Shown in pieces: positions 9,804 through 18,264 of a stretch of 51,757 nucleotides of DNA. The DNA is from Nodosilinea sp. LEGE 06152 (GTDB taxonomy: Bacteria; Cyanobacteriota; Cyanobacteriia; Phormidesmidales; Phormidesmidaceae), in NCBI RefSeq assembly GCF_015207525.1, contig NZ_JADEWR010000030.1, positions 1-51,757 of the forward strand, given 5' to 3'. Each line of letters begins with the position of its first letter. The stretch's first letter is position 1. Under the pieces are notes generated by a model, which had not been told where the DNA came from, did no database searches, and saw nothing but the letters and a program-made list of their open reading frames with translations. The position numbers and the translations under genes were made by a program.

Positions 9804-11129
9804 CTACGCCTCACGGGACATGCGATCGCGCACATACTCCATCACCACCGGCCGCAGGGTAAAGCCCGCCGCGCTTTTTTCGACCAGCGATCGCCGTACC
9901 AGCGATCCTAATGGCTGCAAGATATTTGGCGTGAGTTCCTGCTGCAATCGGCCCACATCAACGGGTTCTCGAATTTTGGCCAGGGTGTAGAGCAGCTCTT
10001 GCTCCGCCGCCGACAATCGCTGGAACTGCTGCTCAATCAAAAAGCTCACGTCGCTGGTAATCAGGGTAATCCGCTGCTTCAAAAAATTGCTAACGCTGCC
10101 GCTAAACAACTCGCGAATGTTGGAAGCGACAATCTTCAGCACCAGGGGATTGCCGCGATAGATGCGAATCAACTGTCCCCACTGCTTTTCGTCCGATAGA
10201 TTGGCCTCCTGCAAAATGCCTTCAGCGGCGGGACCGAGGCCGGGCAGTTCGAGCGATCGCACCGGACGACTGGGCCCATCCATCATCACAATTTCTTTAG
10301 TTGACTCCCGGCTGGTGATCAAGATACAGCTCTGGTGCTGTTCTTCACCGAGCCGTCGCAGCAAATCCCCGTAGTCTTCGTAGCCGTTCCGGTAATGGCC
10401 GGCAAAGTCCCCTTCGCGCAAAATCGTGTCCAGGTTATCGAGCACAATCAGGCAGCGACGGGTGCGCAGATACTCCGTCAGGCCGCAAAGCTGATTGTGT
10501 ACGTCCCCTGCGGGCACAGGTTGCAGATTGGGAAGCTGAGTTGACCAGTGGTGCAGCATTGTGGCCAGCAGCGGCGCGTGGCGCAGGGATTGCCAGATCA
10601 AGCAATCAAACTGGTGCTGAATCTGCTCTGCCAGTTTCACCAGCAGACTGGTTTTGCCAATGCCGCCTGGCCCCAGAACTATGACCATACGGCAGGCCTG
10701 CGGCTCACTGGTCCAGGTCTTAAGCGTCGTCAGTTCCTCTTCTCGCCCATAAAATACAGGCACATGCGGTACCTGCGACCAGTTGATTTCTAGCCGCGCC
10801 GACTCGTAGCCTGCCGCGGCTAACCAATCCGCCACATCCCGCCAGCTTTCCAGGGTACTCAGGCCGCGCTGGGTCAAGACTTCGACATAGCGGTAGAGGG
10901 TATTGCTCAGGCTGACTTCAACGGTTTTAGGCGCAGTAAAGCGCTGGGCCGCAATCTCGGTGGGGCTGTAGCGGCAAAGCAACCCTCGCAAGAGTTCCCG
11001 CTCGACCGGTGTTAAGGACGGCTGCTTGTGAGGGGCAATCTCTTGTTTGGCGATCGCTAAATCGGCGTACAGCTTCTCCAGGTCCCATTGGGTCTGCGCT
11101 TCCTGGAAGAGTTCATGATCAGCAGCCAT
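9804..11129 (-). CDS. NB-ARC (STAND) ATPase with N-terminal helix-turn-helix-like domain
   Basis: The 441-residue protein begins with a region of about 110 residues of the kind that precedes NB-ARC in many cyanobacterial STAND proteins (LTPVERELLRGLLCRYSPTEIA, then KTVEVSLSNTLYRYVE). The ATPase follows with P-loop GPGGIGKT (153-160), Walker B LIVLDNLD near residue 225, and the GxP-type motif GNPLVLKI. A winged-helix part (ELLYTLAKIREPVDV) closes the protein. Unlike most STANDs there is no long C-terminal repeat sensor; it stops just after the winged helix. It heads an operon with the kinase gene 2 nt downstream, suggesting that ATPase state could be linked to phosphorylation. Confidence 0.82.
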   Translation of the reverse strand: MAADHELFQEAQTQWDLEKLYADLAIAKQEIAPHKQPSLTPVERELLRGLLCRYSPTEIAAQRFTAPKTVEVSLSNTLYRYVEVLTQRGLSTLESWRDVADWLAAAGYESARLEINWSQVPHVPVFYGREEELTTLKTWTSEPQACRMVIVLGPGGIGKTSLLVKLAEQIQHQFDCLIWQSLRHAPLLATMLHHWSTQLPNLQPVPAGDVHNQLCGLTEYLRTRRCLIVLDNLDTILREGDFAGHYRNGYEDYGDLLRRLGEEQHQSCILITSRESTKEIVMMDGPSRPVRSLELPGLGPAAEGILQEANLSDEKQWGQLIRIYRGNPLVLKIVASNIRELFSGSVSNFLKQRITLITSDVSFLIEQQFQRLSAAEQELLYTLAKIREPVDVGRLQQELTPNILQPLGSLVRRSLVEKSAAGFTLRPVVMEYVRDRMSREA

Positions 11130-11236
11130 GGGCTAGAGAACTAGTGTTTCTTTCACCGTTGATGCCTCTCAGCATAACAACTGCTGGGGAAATTTTAGTT
11201 TCAAAGAACAGTATCAAGCCGCAATTCATACCCCGT

Positions 11237-11297
11237 TTCATAGCGTGGCTTATAGTTTGCCTAACTTTTAACTCGCCTAAAGTTAAAGCAATTGAGG
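11237..11297 (+). repeat. Dispersed upstream element, copy B (partner at 7065-7137)
   Basis: It is related block by block to the segment upstream of the RTX protease and lies 42 nt before the DUF2207 start codon. Shared position relative to the two genes suggests a common promoter or leader part rather than chance. Confidence 0.6.
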
Positions 11298-11339
11298 TGA
11301 AGCAACCAAATTAACAGCTTATATCAAACGGAATGAATC

Positions 11340-12389
11340 ATGTTTAAATTCAAAACTATACCCCGTTGTTGGCGCTGGCTAGTCGTAGGTTTGTGCGCTT
11401 TTTTACTTAGTTTGGGTATCGGCTTAGCGCAAGCGGCCTCACCCTTTTACTGGGACTTTGTCAATGTCGATATCACCCTAGAATCAAACGGCGACATGGT
11501 GGTTGCCGAAACGCAAAAATACACCTTCACAGCAGACCACACGAATCAACGCTATCGATACATTCCCCTCCGTAACGTTGATCAAATTACGGATGTCACA
11601 GTATATGAAGGAGAAGAACAGATTCCGATACAGACTGGGATTGAGGACAATCAGTATTGGATTCGTTGGCGGCACGCTGTGAAAGCGCCAGAATCTCACA
11701 TCTTTAAAGTGCAATATCGCGTCACTGGAGGCGTACAAATTCGGGGAGCAAATAGCCAAATCTATTGGCGGGCTCTCTTTTCAGAGCGCAATGCGGACAT
11801 CAAGCAGGGCAAAGTTACCATTCACCTGCCGAATGAGTTGGCTGGTGAAGTAAGTCAGGTTATGAGTGAAGGAGTTACGGCCGTCAGCCAACAAGTAGGG
11901 CCGAATACGCTTGAATTTGTGGTTGATCAACCTCTGGCACCGCAGCAATTTTTAGATGTAAAGGTGCGTTTTCCGACAGGCCTTCTCACTATCGAAAACG
12001 CAGATGATGTGAGTGACACCACGATTGCCCCTCGAAACGCCTTCCCCTTCCAAAACCCTCTCTTTATGACTCTGCTATGGCTCGGGTTTATAGGGCTTGT
12101 GGTATGGGGAGGTTTGTACATTCGCTCTCACCACCAACCTTGCCCCATGTGTGGCAAACGAAGCCTCTACCGAGTGAATCGGGTCAGCCAACGGGCAACA
12201 ACACAGCGTAAAGGAGAAAAGGTCGTAGGTCACGCCTGTAGCCATTGCCATTATCGCCAAACTCGGATTGAGAGCATTGCAAAGTTGCCAGATTCAGCTT
12301 CTACATCAGGCTCACCGGGTAGCTATTACGGTGGCGGCGGGTTTGGTGGTGGCGGTGGCGGGTTTGGTGGCGGCGGGGGTGGCGGTTAA
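11340..12389 (+). CDS. DUF2207-family membrane protein with zinc ribbon and Gly-rich tail
   Basis: The 349-residue protein has a signal peptide (WLVVGLCAFLLSLGIGLAQA), then an extracytoplasmic beta-rich DUF2207 domain with the family opening VNVDITLESNGDMVVAE and RYRYIPLRNV. A transmembrane segment near residue 243 (FMTLLWLGFIGLVVWGGLYI) leads into a cytoplasmic zinc ribbon with CPMC and CSHC pairs. The end is almost pure glycine (GGGGFGGGGGGF), as in many TPM/DUF2207 proteins. Function is unknown. It stands alone on the plus strand; the NfeD-like gene 133 nt downstream may be cotranscribed, and both are membrane-quality themed. Confidence 0.82.
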   Translation: MFKFKTIPRCWRWLVVGLCAFLLSLGIGLAQAASPFYWDFVNVDITLESNGDMVVAETQKYTFTADHTNQRYRYIPLRNVDQITDVTVYEGEEQIPIQTGIEDNQYWIRWRHAVKAPESHIFKVQYRVTGGVQIRGANSQIYWRALFSERNADIKQGKVTIHLPNELAGEVSQVMSEGVTAVSQQVGPNTLEFVVDQPLAPQQFLDVKVRFPTGLLTIENADDVSDTTIAPRNAFPFQNPLFMTLLWLGFIGLVVWGGLYIRSHHQPCPMCGKRSLYRVNRVSQRATTQRKGEKVVGHACSHCHYRQTRIESIAKLPDSASTSGSPGSYYGGGGFGGGGGGFGGGGGGG

Positions 12390-12522
12390 TCAACTATCTG
12401 TTGATGCGATCGCGTTGCCAAAACTGCTTGGGAATCCGTAAAACTAGGCATTTTAGCAATCTGAACAGCGAACTATCTAGCATCCATAAATCCATGATTT
12501 AACTCATGGGAGAAAACTTCAA

Positions 12523-12765
12523 ATGTTGAACCCTAAAAGCTTTCAGACAATACAATCCCTTGCTGAAGTTTATCCTGACCTATCGACACAACCAAAAGGC
12601 TACGTCGAGCAGGCCATCAACCCGAACCGGCGGGGGCGTGTGCGCTACCGGGCGACCTACTGGTTTGGAATTTGTGACGATTCGCGATCGCTACCACCCG
12701 GCACAGAGGTTGCCGTCCTTGGTCGGCAAGGCAATACACTGCTTGTGCAACCCATCGTTTCTTAG
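12523..12765 (+). CDS. Short NfeD-like OB-fold protein
   Basis: This 80-residue protein matches the C-terminal OB-fold of NfeD proteins: GRVRYRATYWFGICDD, then PPGTEVAVLGRQGNTLLVQP. The membrane part and protease part of full NfeD are absent. Free-standing versions of this domain are common in cyanobacteria and may partner with stomatin-like proteins, none of which is seen here. GGGAG about 9 nt upstream of ATG 12523 supports the start. Confidence 0.75.
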   Translation: MLNPKSFQTIQSLAEVYPDLSTQPKGYVEQAINPNRRGRVRYRATYWFGICDDSRSLPPGTEVAVLGRQGNTLLVQPIVS

Positions 12766-12939
12766 CCCTTTGTACATTGGGGCATGACCCTCACGCTACT
12801 CCAGGTAAACGAGAAGCGGCCATCGATACTCCAGAAACCCAAAATCAAACCGACCTCCTGGCCGAGATAGAGCATTTGCTAGCCGAATTGACCGGCTTAA
12901 CCCCTACCTTCCAAACAAAAATTTGACCAGGTTCATCCC

Positions 12940-14316
12940 ATGCATACCCTTTATAAGCTCTCACTTTTGCCCCTGTTGCTAGCCAGCCATGGTCTAATCG
13001 CCAGCCCAGCCCTGGCTGATTCCCATCGGTTCAAACACCCTCAACAAGTCGCTCAGGCGTTTAATGATATTCGCCTGGTGCTCCCAAACATAACCGTTAC
13101 AGACGGCTCCAGACCACGGCTGTCTGGCTCGCACGAAACCATATTTGCAGATGGCTCAGAATTTAATCTAGATCTCTCTGGTCGAGATGGCAGAGATGCT
13201 AGCCATGCCGATGTCAGTGGCTCAGCGGGGCAGTGTGGGGGCGATGGCGGCACCCTAACCGTGTATTACACCGACCTAGCCCACCTCCAGAACGTTTATG
13301 TCAATGCCTCTGGCGGCAGGGGGGGGACTGGGTCACCGGGTCGTACGACTTACCATTGCCCTCCCACGGACTCACATATGCCAGAGCTAGATATAGAAAA
13401 CCTTCCGCTGCCCGAACTTCCGCAGCCTCAAGACCAGATCAAGCAGTTATCTACGGCACTTACAAAAGACTTTGACCTTAACGACTTCTCCAATCCCCAA
13501 ACTCCCCACGACGGTTGTACACCGATAGTGGGCGTCCCAGGCCCAATGGGAGAAGATGGTCGCCCAGGACAGCTCAGAATTATTAACCGTGAGCAGCCTT
13601 TACCACCGGAAACACCTCAGGTAAGGGCAACCGTTGTCGAGCTAATGGAGCGGCCTGTTGACCTCTCTAAGCACCTCTGGCGTGAGCGGCAGGGCGCAGC
13701 GGACCTGTTGGCCCCAGGCTCAATCGTCGCAGACAACTATCAGGAATACGTCGAGCAGCTTGAGGTCACCGCCCAACTCCAATGGGAGGCCAGCCAGCCC
13801 CTCAGCGGTTTCGAGGCGTCGCACGCCACCCTTTACCTGCAGGAGGATGGGCGCGTGATGGTGGATGTAGGGAAGGAGATGTGGTCACTCTCGGAAAACC
13901 GCCAAAGGAATGACTTGACCGAAGTTGCCATCACGGCCCTGGTCCCTGAGGCTGAAGTGCTAGATCTGGTGGAAGGCGGGTTTCAAGCGTCGGGTGATGC
14001 CTTAAACCTGGTTGTGATTGACCTGGCGGGTCATTCTGGGGTCTTAGACACCATCTTTCATGTTTATTACCGTTCCACAGATCGCCACCATCTGGATACG
14101 CCCCGTGGAAACTGGCAGACCCGTTACCAGGGGGAGGTGCCTGCTGCCGCTATCACCCAAGATTACAACCGCTTTAGCCTGAATTTGAGCCAGCTGCCCG
14201 TTGAGCCCCAATATTTGCGTCCTGGGGTGCCGGTACGGATAGAGCTGGTTGTGACGCGATCGCTAGGCCAGCAATCGGTAACCAAAACCCTCAACTGGCA
14301 GGAGACCACTCGATAA
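12940..14316 (+). CDS. Secreted protein with short collagen-like segments, function unknown
   Basis: The 458-residue protein has a clear signal peptide (LLPLLLASHGLIASPALADS). Glycine-rich stretches follow (GGDGGTLTVYY, ASGGRGGTGSPGRT) and a brief collagen-type Gly-X-Y run (GVPGPMGEDGRPGQ). The C-terminal half (about 220-458) looks like a beta-sandwich or adhesin-like region with no recognised family. Paired cysteines (Cys88, Cys129, Cys182) suit an extracytoplasmic location. It lies between the NfeD-like gene and coaR without obvious functional link. It could be a cell-surface or sheath protein; no function is claimed. Confidence 0.7.
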   Translation: MHTLYKLSLLPLLLASHGLIASPALADSHRFKHPQQVAQAFNDIRLVLPNITVTDGSRPRLSGSHETIFADGSEFNLDLSGRDGRDASHADVSGSAGQCGGDGGTLTVYYTDLAHLQNVYVNASGGRGGTGSPGRTTYHCPPTDSHMPELDIENLPLPELPQPQDQIKQLSTALTKDFDLNDFSNPQTPHDGCTPIVGVPGPMGEDGRPGQLRIINREQPLPPETPQVRATVVELMERPVDLSKHLWRERQGAADLLAPGSIVADNYQEYVEQLEVTAQLQWEASQPLSGFEASHATLYLQEDGRVMVDVGKEMWSLSENRQRNDLTEVAITALVPEAEVLDLVEGGFQASGDALNLVVIDLAGHSGVLDTIFHVYYRSTDRHHLDTPRGNWQTRYQGEVPAAAITQDYNRFSLNLSQLPVEPQYLRPGVPVRIELVVTRSLGQQSVTKTLNWQETTR

Positions 14317-14532
14317 CGTTGGCCTTAGGGCTCCGGCCTAGACTACGTCTCGCCTGAGGACCAGATCGGCGTTGCCTAGATTGCCGATGGCACTTGGCGA
14401 CTATCTACGTTCTGTTCTGGCTCAACCCCACATTCATACCCATAGGAGGCCCTGCGTGGGTGTGATAACTGTCCAGCGCGTTGAACAATTTGTGGAGCGT
14501 CTCACAAAAGAGCTGCTGAGAAAAGATTAAAG

Positions 14533-15642
14533 CTAAGAACGGGTGAGATAACAGTGACAGTCTGGCTTCTCAATGAGCGTTTCTACCAGGGCATTCAACG
14601 TCACTGACGCTAAGAGCCCCCCACCAAAGCTGCCTTGAATCGTGATGTGGGCAACTTTTGTTGCCGCCAGTCGCCGCTTTGCCGCCGGAGCGTGGCTAAA
14701 CCCAATCGGCATGCCAATGACAAGGGCGGGCTCGATTTGCTGCTGCTCGATGAGCTGGCAGGTCGCAAGCAGCACCGAGGGGGCGTATCCGATGACCAGC
14801 ACAGACCCCTTGGGCGTCTGCCGTAGCCGTTCTTGCCAAACCGGATGATTGTAAAACGTCTGCTCTGCTTCACTGACTCCCGTAATGTGAGGGTCATCCA
14901 TCAGGGTTTCAACCGGACATCCCAAATGCGCTAGTCGAGTGTGATCGAGGGTGGCGGCGACGGTTGGCAAGTCTGTCACAATACAGCACTTCGCTTTAAG
15001 TGCTTCCCGTGAAGAGGCAACGGCACTGGGGCTCAAGCTGACAAAATCGATCAAGCTAACATCGCCGCAGGCCAGCACGAGCTGATGCAGTAAATGAGTT
15101 GTGATCTCGGAGTAATGGGACAAATCGGGCAGCAGGTGCTGTAGCGATTCTTGAAAGGCCTCTGGATGCGCAGCGGTCTCTGCGTCTAAACTGCTCCAGA
15201 GCTGTTCTAGCTGACCTAGCCCCTCCTGGGCATCTACGTCGAGCTGCTTGAGCTGGGCCAGTGCCTCGGCCTGGGTGCTCTGGCAATTGCGATCGCGCCC
15301 CAGCAGCCCCTCCAGCGCCGTCGCCGTCTGCCGCAGTCGGGTAATTTGCTGAATCACGGAGCGGTACTGCTGCTGTAGCTGAGCCATCAGCGTGGGACTG
15401 GCTGGTTCCTCAGACTGGCTGCCGAGTAGCTGGCGAATGTGCGAGAGCTGAAACCCCTGCTGCTTTAAAGCAATAACGCGCTGGAGGCGCTGTACGTCTT
15501 GCTGGGTGTAGAGGCGGTAGTTGCCCTCGGAGCGTTGTACGGGCGGCAGCAGCCCCAGGGTGTGGTAGTGCCGCACCATACGAGGCGTGACGCCGCCCAC
15601 CGCGTCGGTGAGTTCTTTTATGGTGAGGTAGGGGGCTTTCAT
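14533..15642 (-). CDS. coaR: CoaR, cobalt-responsive MerR-family regulator
   Basis: The 369-residue protein fuses an N-terminal MerR winged helix (LTIKELTDAVGGVTPRMVRHYH, RLYTQQDVQRL) and a coiled-coil dimer helix to a C-terminal domain related to precorrin-8X methylmutase (VETLMDDPHITGV, GMPIGFSH, QGSFGGGLLA). This exact architecture and length define CoaR of Synechocystis, which senses cobalt and activates coaT. The C-terminal Cys-His-Cys motif needed for cobalt response is present as Cys362-His363-Cys364. The gene is divergent from coaT with the expected operator between them. It probably regulates itself as well. Confidence 0.93.
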   Translation of the reverse strand: MKAPYLTIKELTDAVGGVTPRMVRHYHTLGLLPPVQRSEGNYRLYTQQDVQRLQRVIALKQQGFQLSHIRQLLGSQSEEPASPTLMAQLQQQYRSVIQQITRLRQTATALEGLLGRDRNCQSTQAEALAQLKQLDVDAQEGLGQLEQLWSSLDAETAAHPEAFQESLQHLLPDLSHYSEITTHLLHQLVLACGDVSLIDFVSLSPSAVASSREALKAKCCIVTDLPTVAATLDHTRLAHLGCPVETLMDDPHITGVSEAEQTFYNHPVWQERLRQTPKGSVLVIGYAPSVLLATCQLIEQQQIEPALVIGMPIGFSHAPAAKRRLAATKVAHITIQGSFGGGLLASVTLNALVETLIEKPDCHCYLTRS

Positions 15643-15660
15643 GCCTCTAGCTTACTCAAA

Positions 15661-15695
15661 ACATTGACATTGACACTAATGTCAATGTTTAGGGT
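15661..15695 (+). promoter_or_regulatory. coaT promoter with MerR-type operator
   Basis: A perfect inverted repeat, ACATTGACAT (15661-15670) and ATGTCAATGT (15679-15688), sits between coaR and coaT. A -35-like TTGACA (15664-15669) and a -10-like TAGGGT (15690-15695) are separated by 20 bp. That is the stretched spacing through which MerR activators work by DNA distortion. The palindrome lies within the spacer, as expected for CoaR. Confidence 0.8.
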
Positions 15696-15723
15696 GAGGG
15701 GGTATCACCTTCACGGTCTCGGT

Positions 15724-17649
15724 ATGGTTTTAGCAAACCCCTCTAAGCCTCGGTTCTCTAGCCTGTGGCAAGATCACCCGGATGCGATCGCAGCCTTTAT
15801 CTGTGCCGTTCTCGTTCTCCTGGGCTGGCAGTCGCTCCATCTGGGCTGGGTGGGAGCGGCCATTTTGATTTTGACGGCGGCCTACGTGATCGGCGGCTTT
15901 GAGAGTGCGCGGGAGGGCTTGACGACTCTATTTGAGGAGAAAGAGCTAGACGTAGACCTGCTGATGATTGTGGCGGCGCTGGGAGCGGCCAGCCTGGGGT
16001 TGTGGCGGCGAGAGTATTTTCTGATCGTAGATGGGGCGGTTTTGATCCTGATCTTCGCCATCAGCGGGGCGCTGGAGGGGTACGCCATGCAGCGTACCGA
16101 GCGCAGTATTCAAGGGCTGATGAGCTTAACCACCGATACGGCGCGGGTGATCCAAGCCGGACAGGAGAAGGCTGTGCCAATTTCGGCGCTCGCTGTTGGC
16201 GATCAGGTGCTGGTCAAGCCGGGGGAACTGGTGCCAACCGACGGGCTGGTGATCGAGGGCGTGAGCACCCTGAACCAGGCACCGATTACCGGAGAGTCGA
16301 TTCCGGTAGAGAAGGCTATTGGCGATGAGGTTTTTGCGGGCACTCTCAACGGCAGCGGCGCTCTGCGGCTAAAGATTCACCAGCCGCCCGAGAGCAGCCT
16401 GATTCAGCGGGTGATTCGCCTGGTGCAGCAGGCCCAAACCGAAGCGCCACCCTCGCAGCAATTCATCGAGCGCTTTGAGCGGGGCTATGCCAAGGTGATT
16501 GTGATTGTGGGGATTTTGCTGGGGGTGCTGCCGCCCTTTCTGCTGGGCTGGAGCTGGGAGCAAACGATCTATCGGGCCTTAATTTTTTTGGTGGTGGCGT
16601 CGCCCTGTGCGCTGATGGCCTCGATTATACCAGCGCTGCTTTCAGGTATTGCCAACGGGGCGCGACGGGGGATTCTGTTTAAGAATGGGGCGCAGCTAGA
16701 GCGGATGGGGCGGGTGCGTGCGATCGCATTCGACAAAACTGGAACGCTGACCACGGGCAGGCTTGAGGTGGTGGATGTGCTGGCGGTGGAGCAGTCTACG
16801 CAGCCGCTACTTCAGGTGGCAGCGGCCCTCGAAAGCCTTTCGGAGCATCCCATTGGTGAGGCAATTGTGCAGGCTGCCCGTCAGCAGAATCTTACTTGGG
16901 CGGAAGCGGTCAATGGTCAGGCCCAGGCTGGACAGGGCATTACCGGAGAGATCACCCATCAAACAGCGGTCGTGGGCAAAGCGGCCTTTGTTCAATCCCA
17001 AGTCAAGGGCGTTCCCCCAACCCTGATTCAGCACAGCCAGCAGTGGGAAGCCGAGGGCAAAACGGTGGTGTGGGTTGCCTACGCGGGTGAGGTGTTGGGC
17101 ATCATTGCCGTTGCCGACACCGTGCGCCCGACCGCAGCGCGAGCGATCGCCCAACTCAAGCGACTGGGGGTTGAGCAGATTGTCATGCTGACTGGCGACA
17201 ACGCCCGCACGGCCCAAAGCATTGCCGAGCAAATCGGGGTGGATCAGGTGCACGCCGAGCTATTGCCCGAAGACAAAGTAGACGTGATTCGGCGCTTGCA
17301 GCAGCAGTACCAGACGGTAGCGATGGTGGGAGACGGCATTAACGATGCGCCTGCCCTGGCTCAGGCCTCTGTCGGCATTGCCATGGGGGCCGCAGGCAGC
17401 GACGTGGCGCTGGAAACCGCCGACGTGGTGCTGATGGCCGACCGGCTGGAGCAGCTAGAGCACGCAATTCGCCTGGGCCGCCGCGCTCTGATCGTGGTCA
17501 AGCAAAACATTGTGTTTGCCCTGGGGTTTGTGGTGATTTTGCTGATTCTCAACTTTGCGGGCAGCATCACGTTACCCTTTGGCGTGTTGGGGCACGAAGG
17601 CTCAACGGTAATGGTGACGCTGAGCGGGCTGCGGCTACTGAGAAACTAG
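15724..17649 (+). CDS. coaT: CoaT, cobalt-exporting P1B-4-type ATPase
   Basis: This pump would export cobalt from the cytoplasm. At 641 residues it matches the Synechocystis CoaT length. It has no N-terminal metal-binding domain. Motifs in order are TGES, the metal-binding SPC in a membrane helix (VVASPCALMAS), the phosphorylation site DKTGTLTTG, the nucleotide-domain SEHPIGEAI, GDGINDAPALA, and HEGST in the last membrane helix. SPC with HEGxT is diagnostic of P1B-4 transporters. ATG 15724 was chosen because two earlier in-frame ATGs at 15679 and 15685 lie inside the operator, upstream of the -10. Its 3' end overlaps the convergent importer ATPase gene by 15 bp. Confidence 0.93.
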   Translation: MVLANPSKPRFSSLWQDHPDAIAAFICAVLVLLGWQSLHLGWVGAAILILTAAYVIGGFESAREGLTTLFEEKELDVDLLMIVAALGAASLGLWRREYFLIVDGAVLILIFAISGALEGYAMQRTERSIQGLMSLTTDTARVIQAGQEKAVPISALAVGDQVLVKPGELVPTDGLVIEGVSTLNQAPITGESIPVEKAIGDEVFAGTLNGSGALRLKIHQPPESSLIQRVIRLVQQAQTEAPPSQQFIERFERGYAKVIVIVGILLGVLPPFLLGWSWEQTIYRALIFLVVASPCALMASIIPALLSGIANGARRGILFKNGAQLERMGRVRAIAFDKTGTLTTGRLEVVDVLAVEQSTQPLLQVAAALESLSEHPIGEAIVQAARQQNLTWAEAVNGQAQAGQGITGEITHQTAVVGKAAFVQSQVKGVPPTLIQHSQQWEAEGKTVVWVAYAGEVLGIIAVADTVRPTAARAIAQLKRLGVEQIVMLTGDNARTAQSIAEQIGVDQVHAELLPEDKVDVIRRLQQQYQTVAMVGDGINDAPALAQASVGIAMGAAGSDVALETADVVLMADRLEQLEHAIRLGRRALIVVKQNIVFALGFVVILLILNFAGSITLPFGVLGHEGSTVMVTLSGLRLLRN

Positions 17650-18264
17650 GGTGGAGTGGTCTTGCATAGTGGCCAGATCGAGGATGCGATCGCACAGCCG
17701 CCGCATCAACGGCCAGTCGTGGCTGACCACCAAAACCCCGATCTGGTGAGCGCGACTGTAGTCCAAAACGGCCCGCCAGATCAGCGCCTGGGTATTGGCA
17801 TCGAGCATGGCCGTCATTTCGTCGGCGATCAGGTAGCGGGTTTGAGGGTTGAGGGTGCGTGCGATCGCAATTCGCTGCAGCTCACCGCCGCTCAGCTCGT
17901 GGGGGTAGCGAGTCAGCCAGCCGGGGTGAATGCCCAGGGCATCGAGCTGATGCATCTGGGGGGGATGGCCCTCGCGCAAAATTTGATCAACGCGCCAGCG
18001 CGGGTTGACCGCTAGCTCAGGGTTTTGAAACACGAGCTGCACCGGGCAGTACCGCCGTGCAGGAAGCGGCTGTTCGTCTACGCTCACCCTGCCTCGGGTG
18101 GGCATCAGATAGCCCGCCAGCAGTTTAGCCAGCGTCGTTTTACCAAAGCCTGAAGGGGCCATCAGCCCCACCACCTCGCCCGGCTCTACCGCGATCGACT
18201 GCGCCTGTACCACCCAGGGCAGCTGGGGCGCATAGCGAAACCAAAGTCCTTCACCTGTCAGCAT
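17635..18264 (-). CDS. ABC importer ATPase, Dpp/Nik type, second ATPase (NikE-like)
   Basis: This is one of two ATPases of a peptide/nickel-class importer. The 209-residue protein has an altered but functional-looking Walker A (APSGFGKTT), the signature LSGGELQRIAIAR, Walker B YLIADEMTA and the switch His (VVSHDW). It lacks the C-terminal oligopeptide-type extension present in its partner. It overlaps the upstream ATPase gene by 14 nt, being the last gene of the operon. Its end overlaps the end of coaT on the other strand by 15 bp. Nickel, cobalt or peptides are possible substrates; the coaR/coaT context favours a metal or metallophore. Confidence 0.85.
   Translation of the reverse strand: MLTGEGLWFRYAPQLPWVVQAQSIAVEPGEVVGLMAPSGFGKTTLAKLLAGYLMPTRGRVSVDEQPLPARRYCPVQLVFQNPELAVNPRWRVDQILREGHPPQMHQLDALGIHPGWLTRYPHELSGGELQRIAIARTLNPQTRYLIADEMTAMLDANTQALIWRAVLDYSRAHQIGVLVVSHDWPLMRRLCDRILDLATMQDHSTLVSQ

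Noticed and set aside
14317..14532. Possible short coding remnant before the coaR end
   Set aside because: A frame such as DYVSPEDQIGVA is broken by stops and has no family match. A 24-residue frame with an AGGAGG-like site was too short to support.
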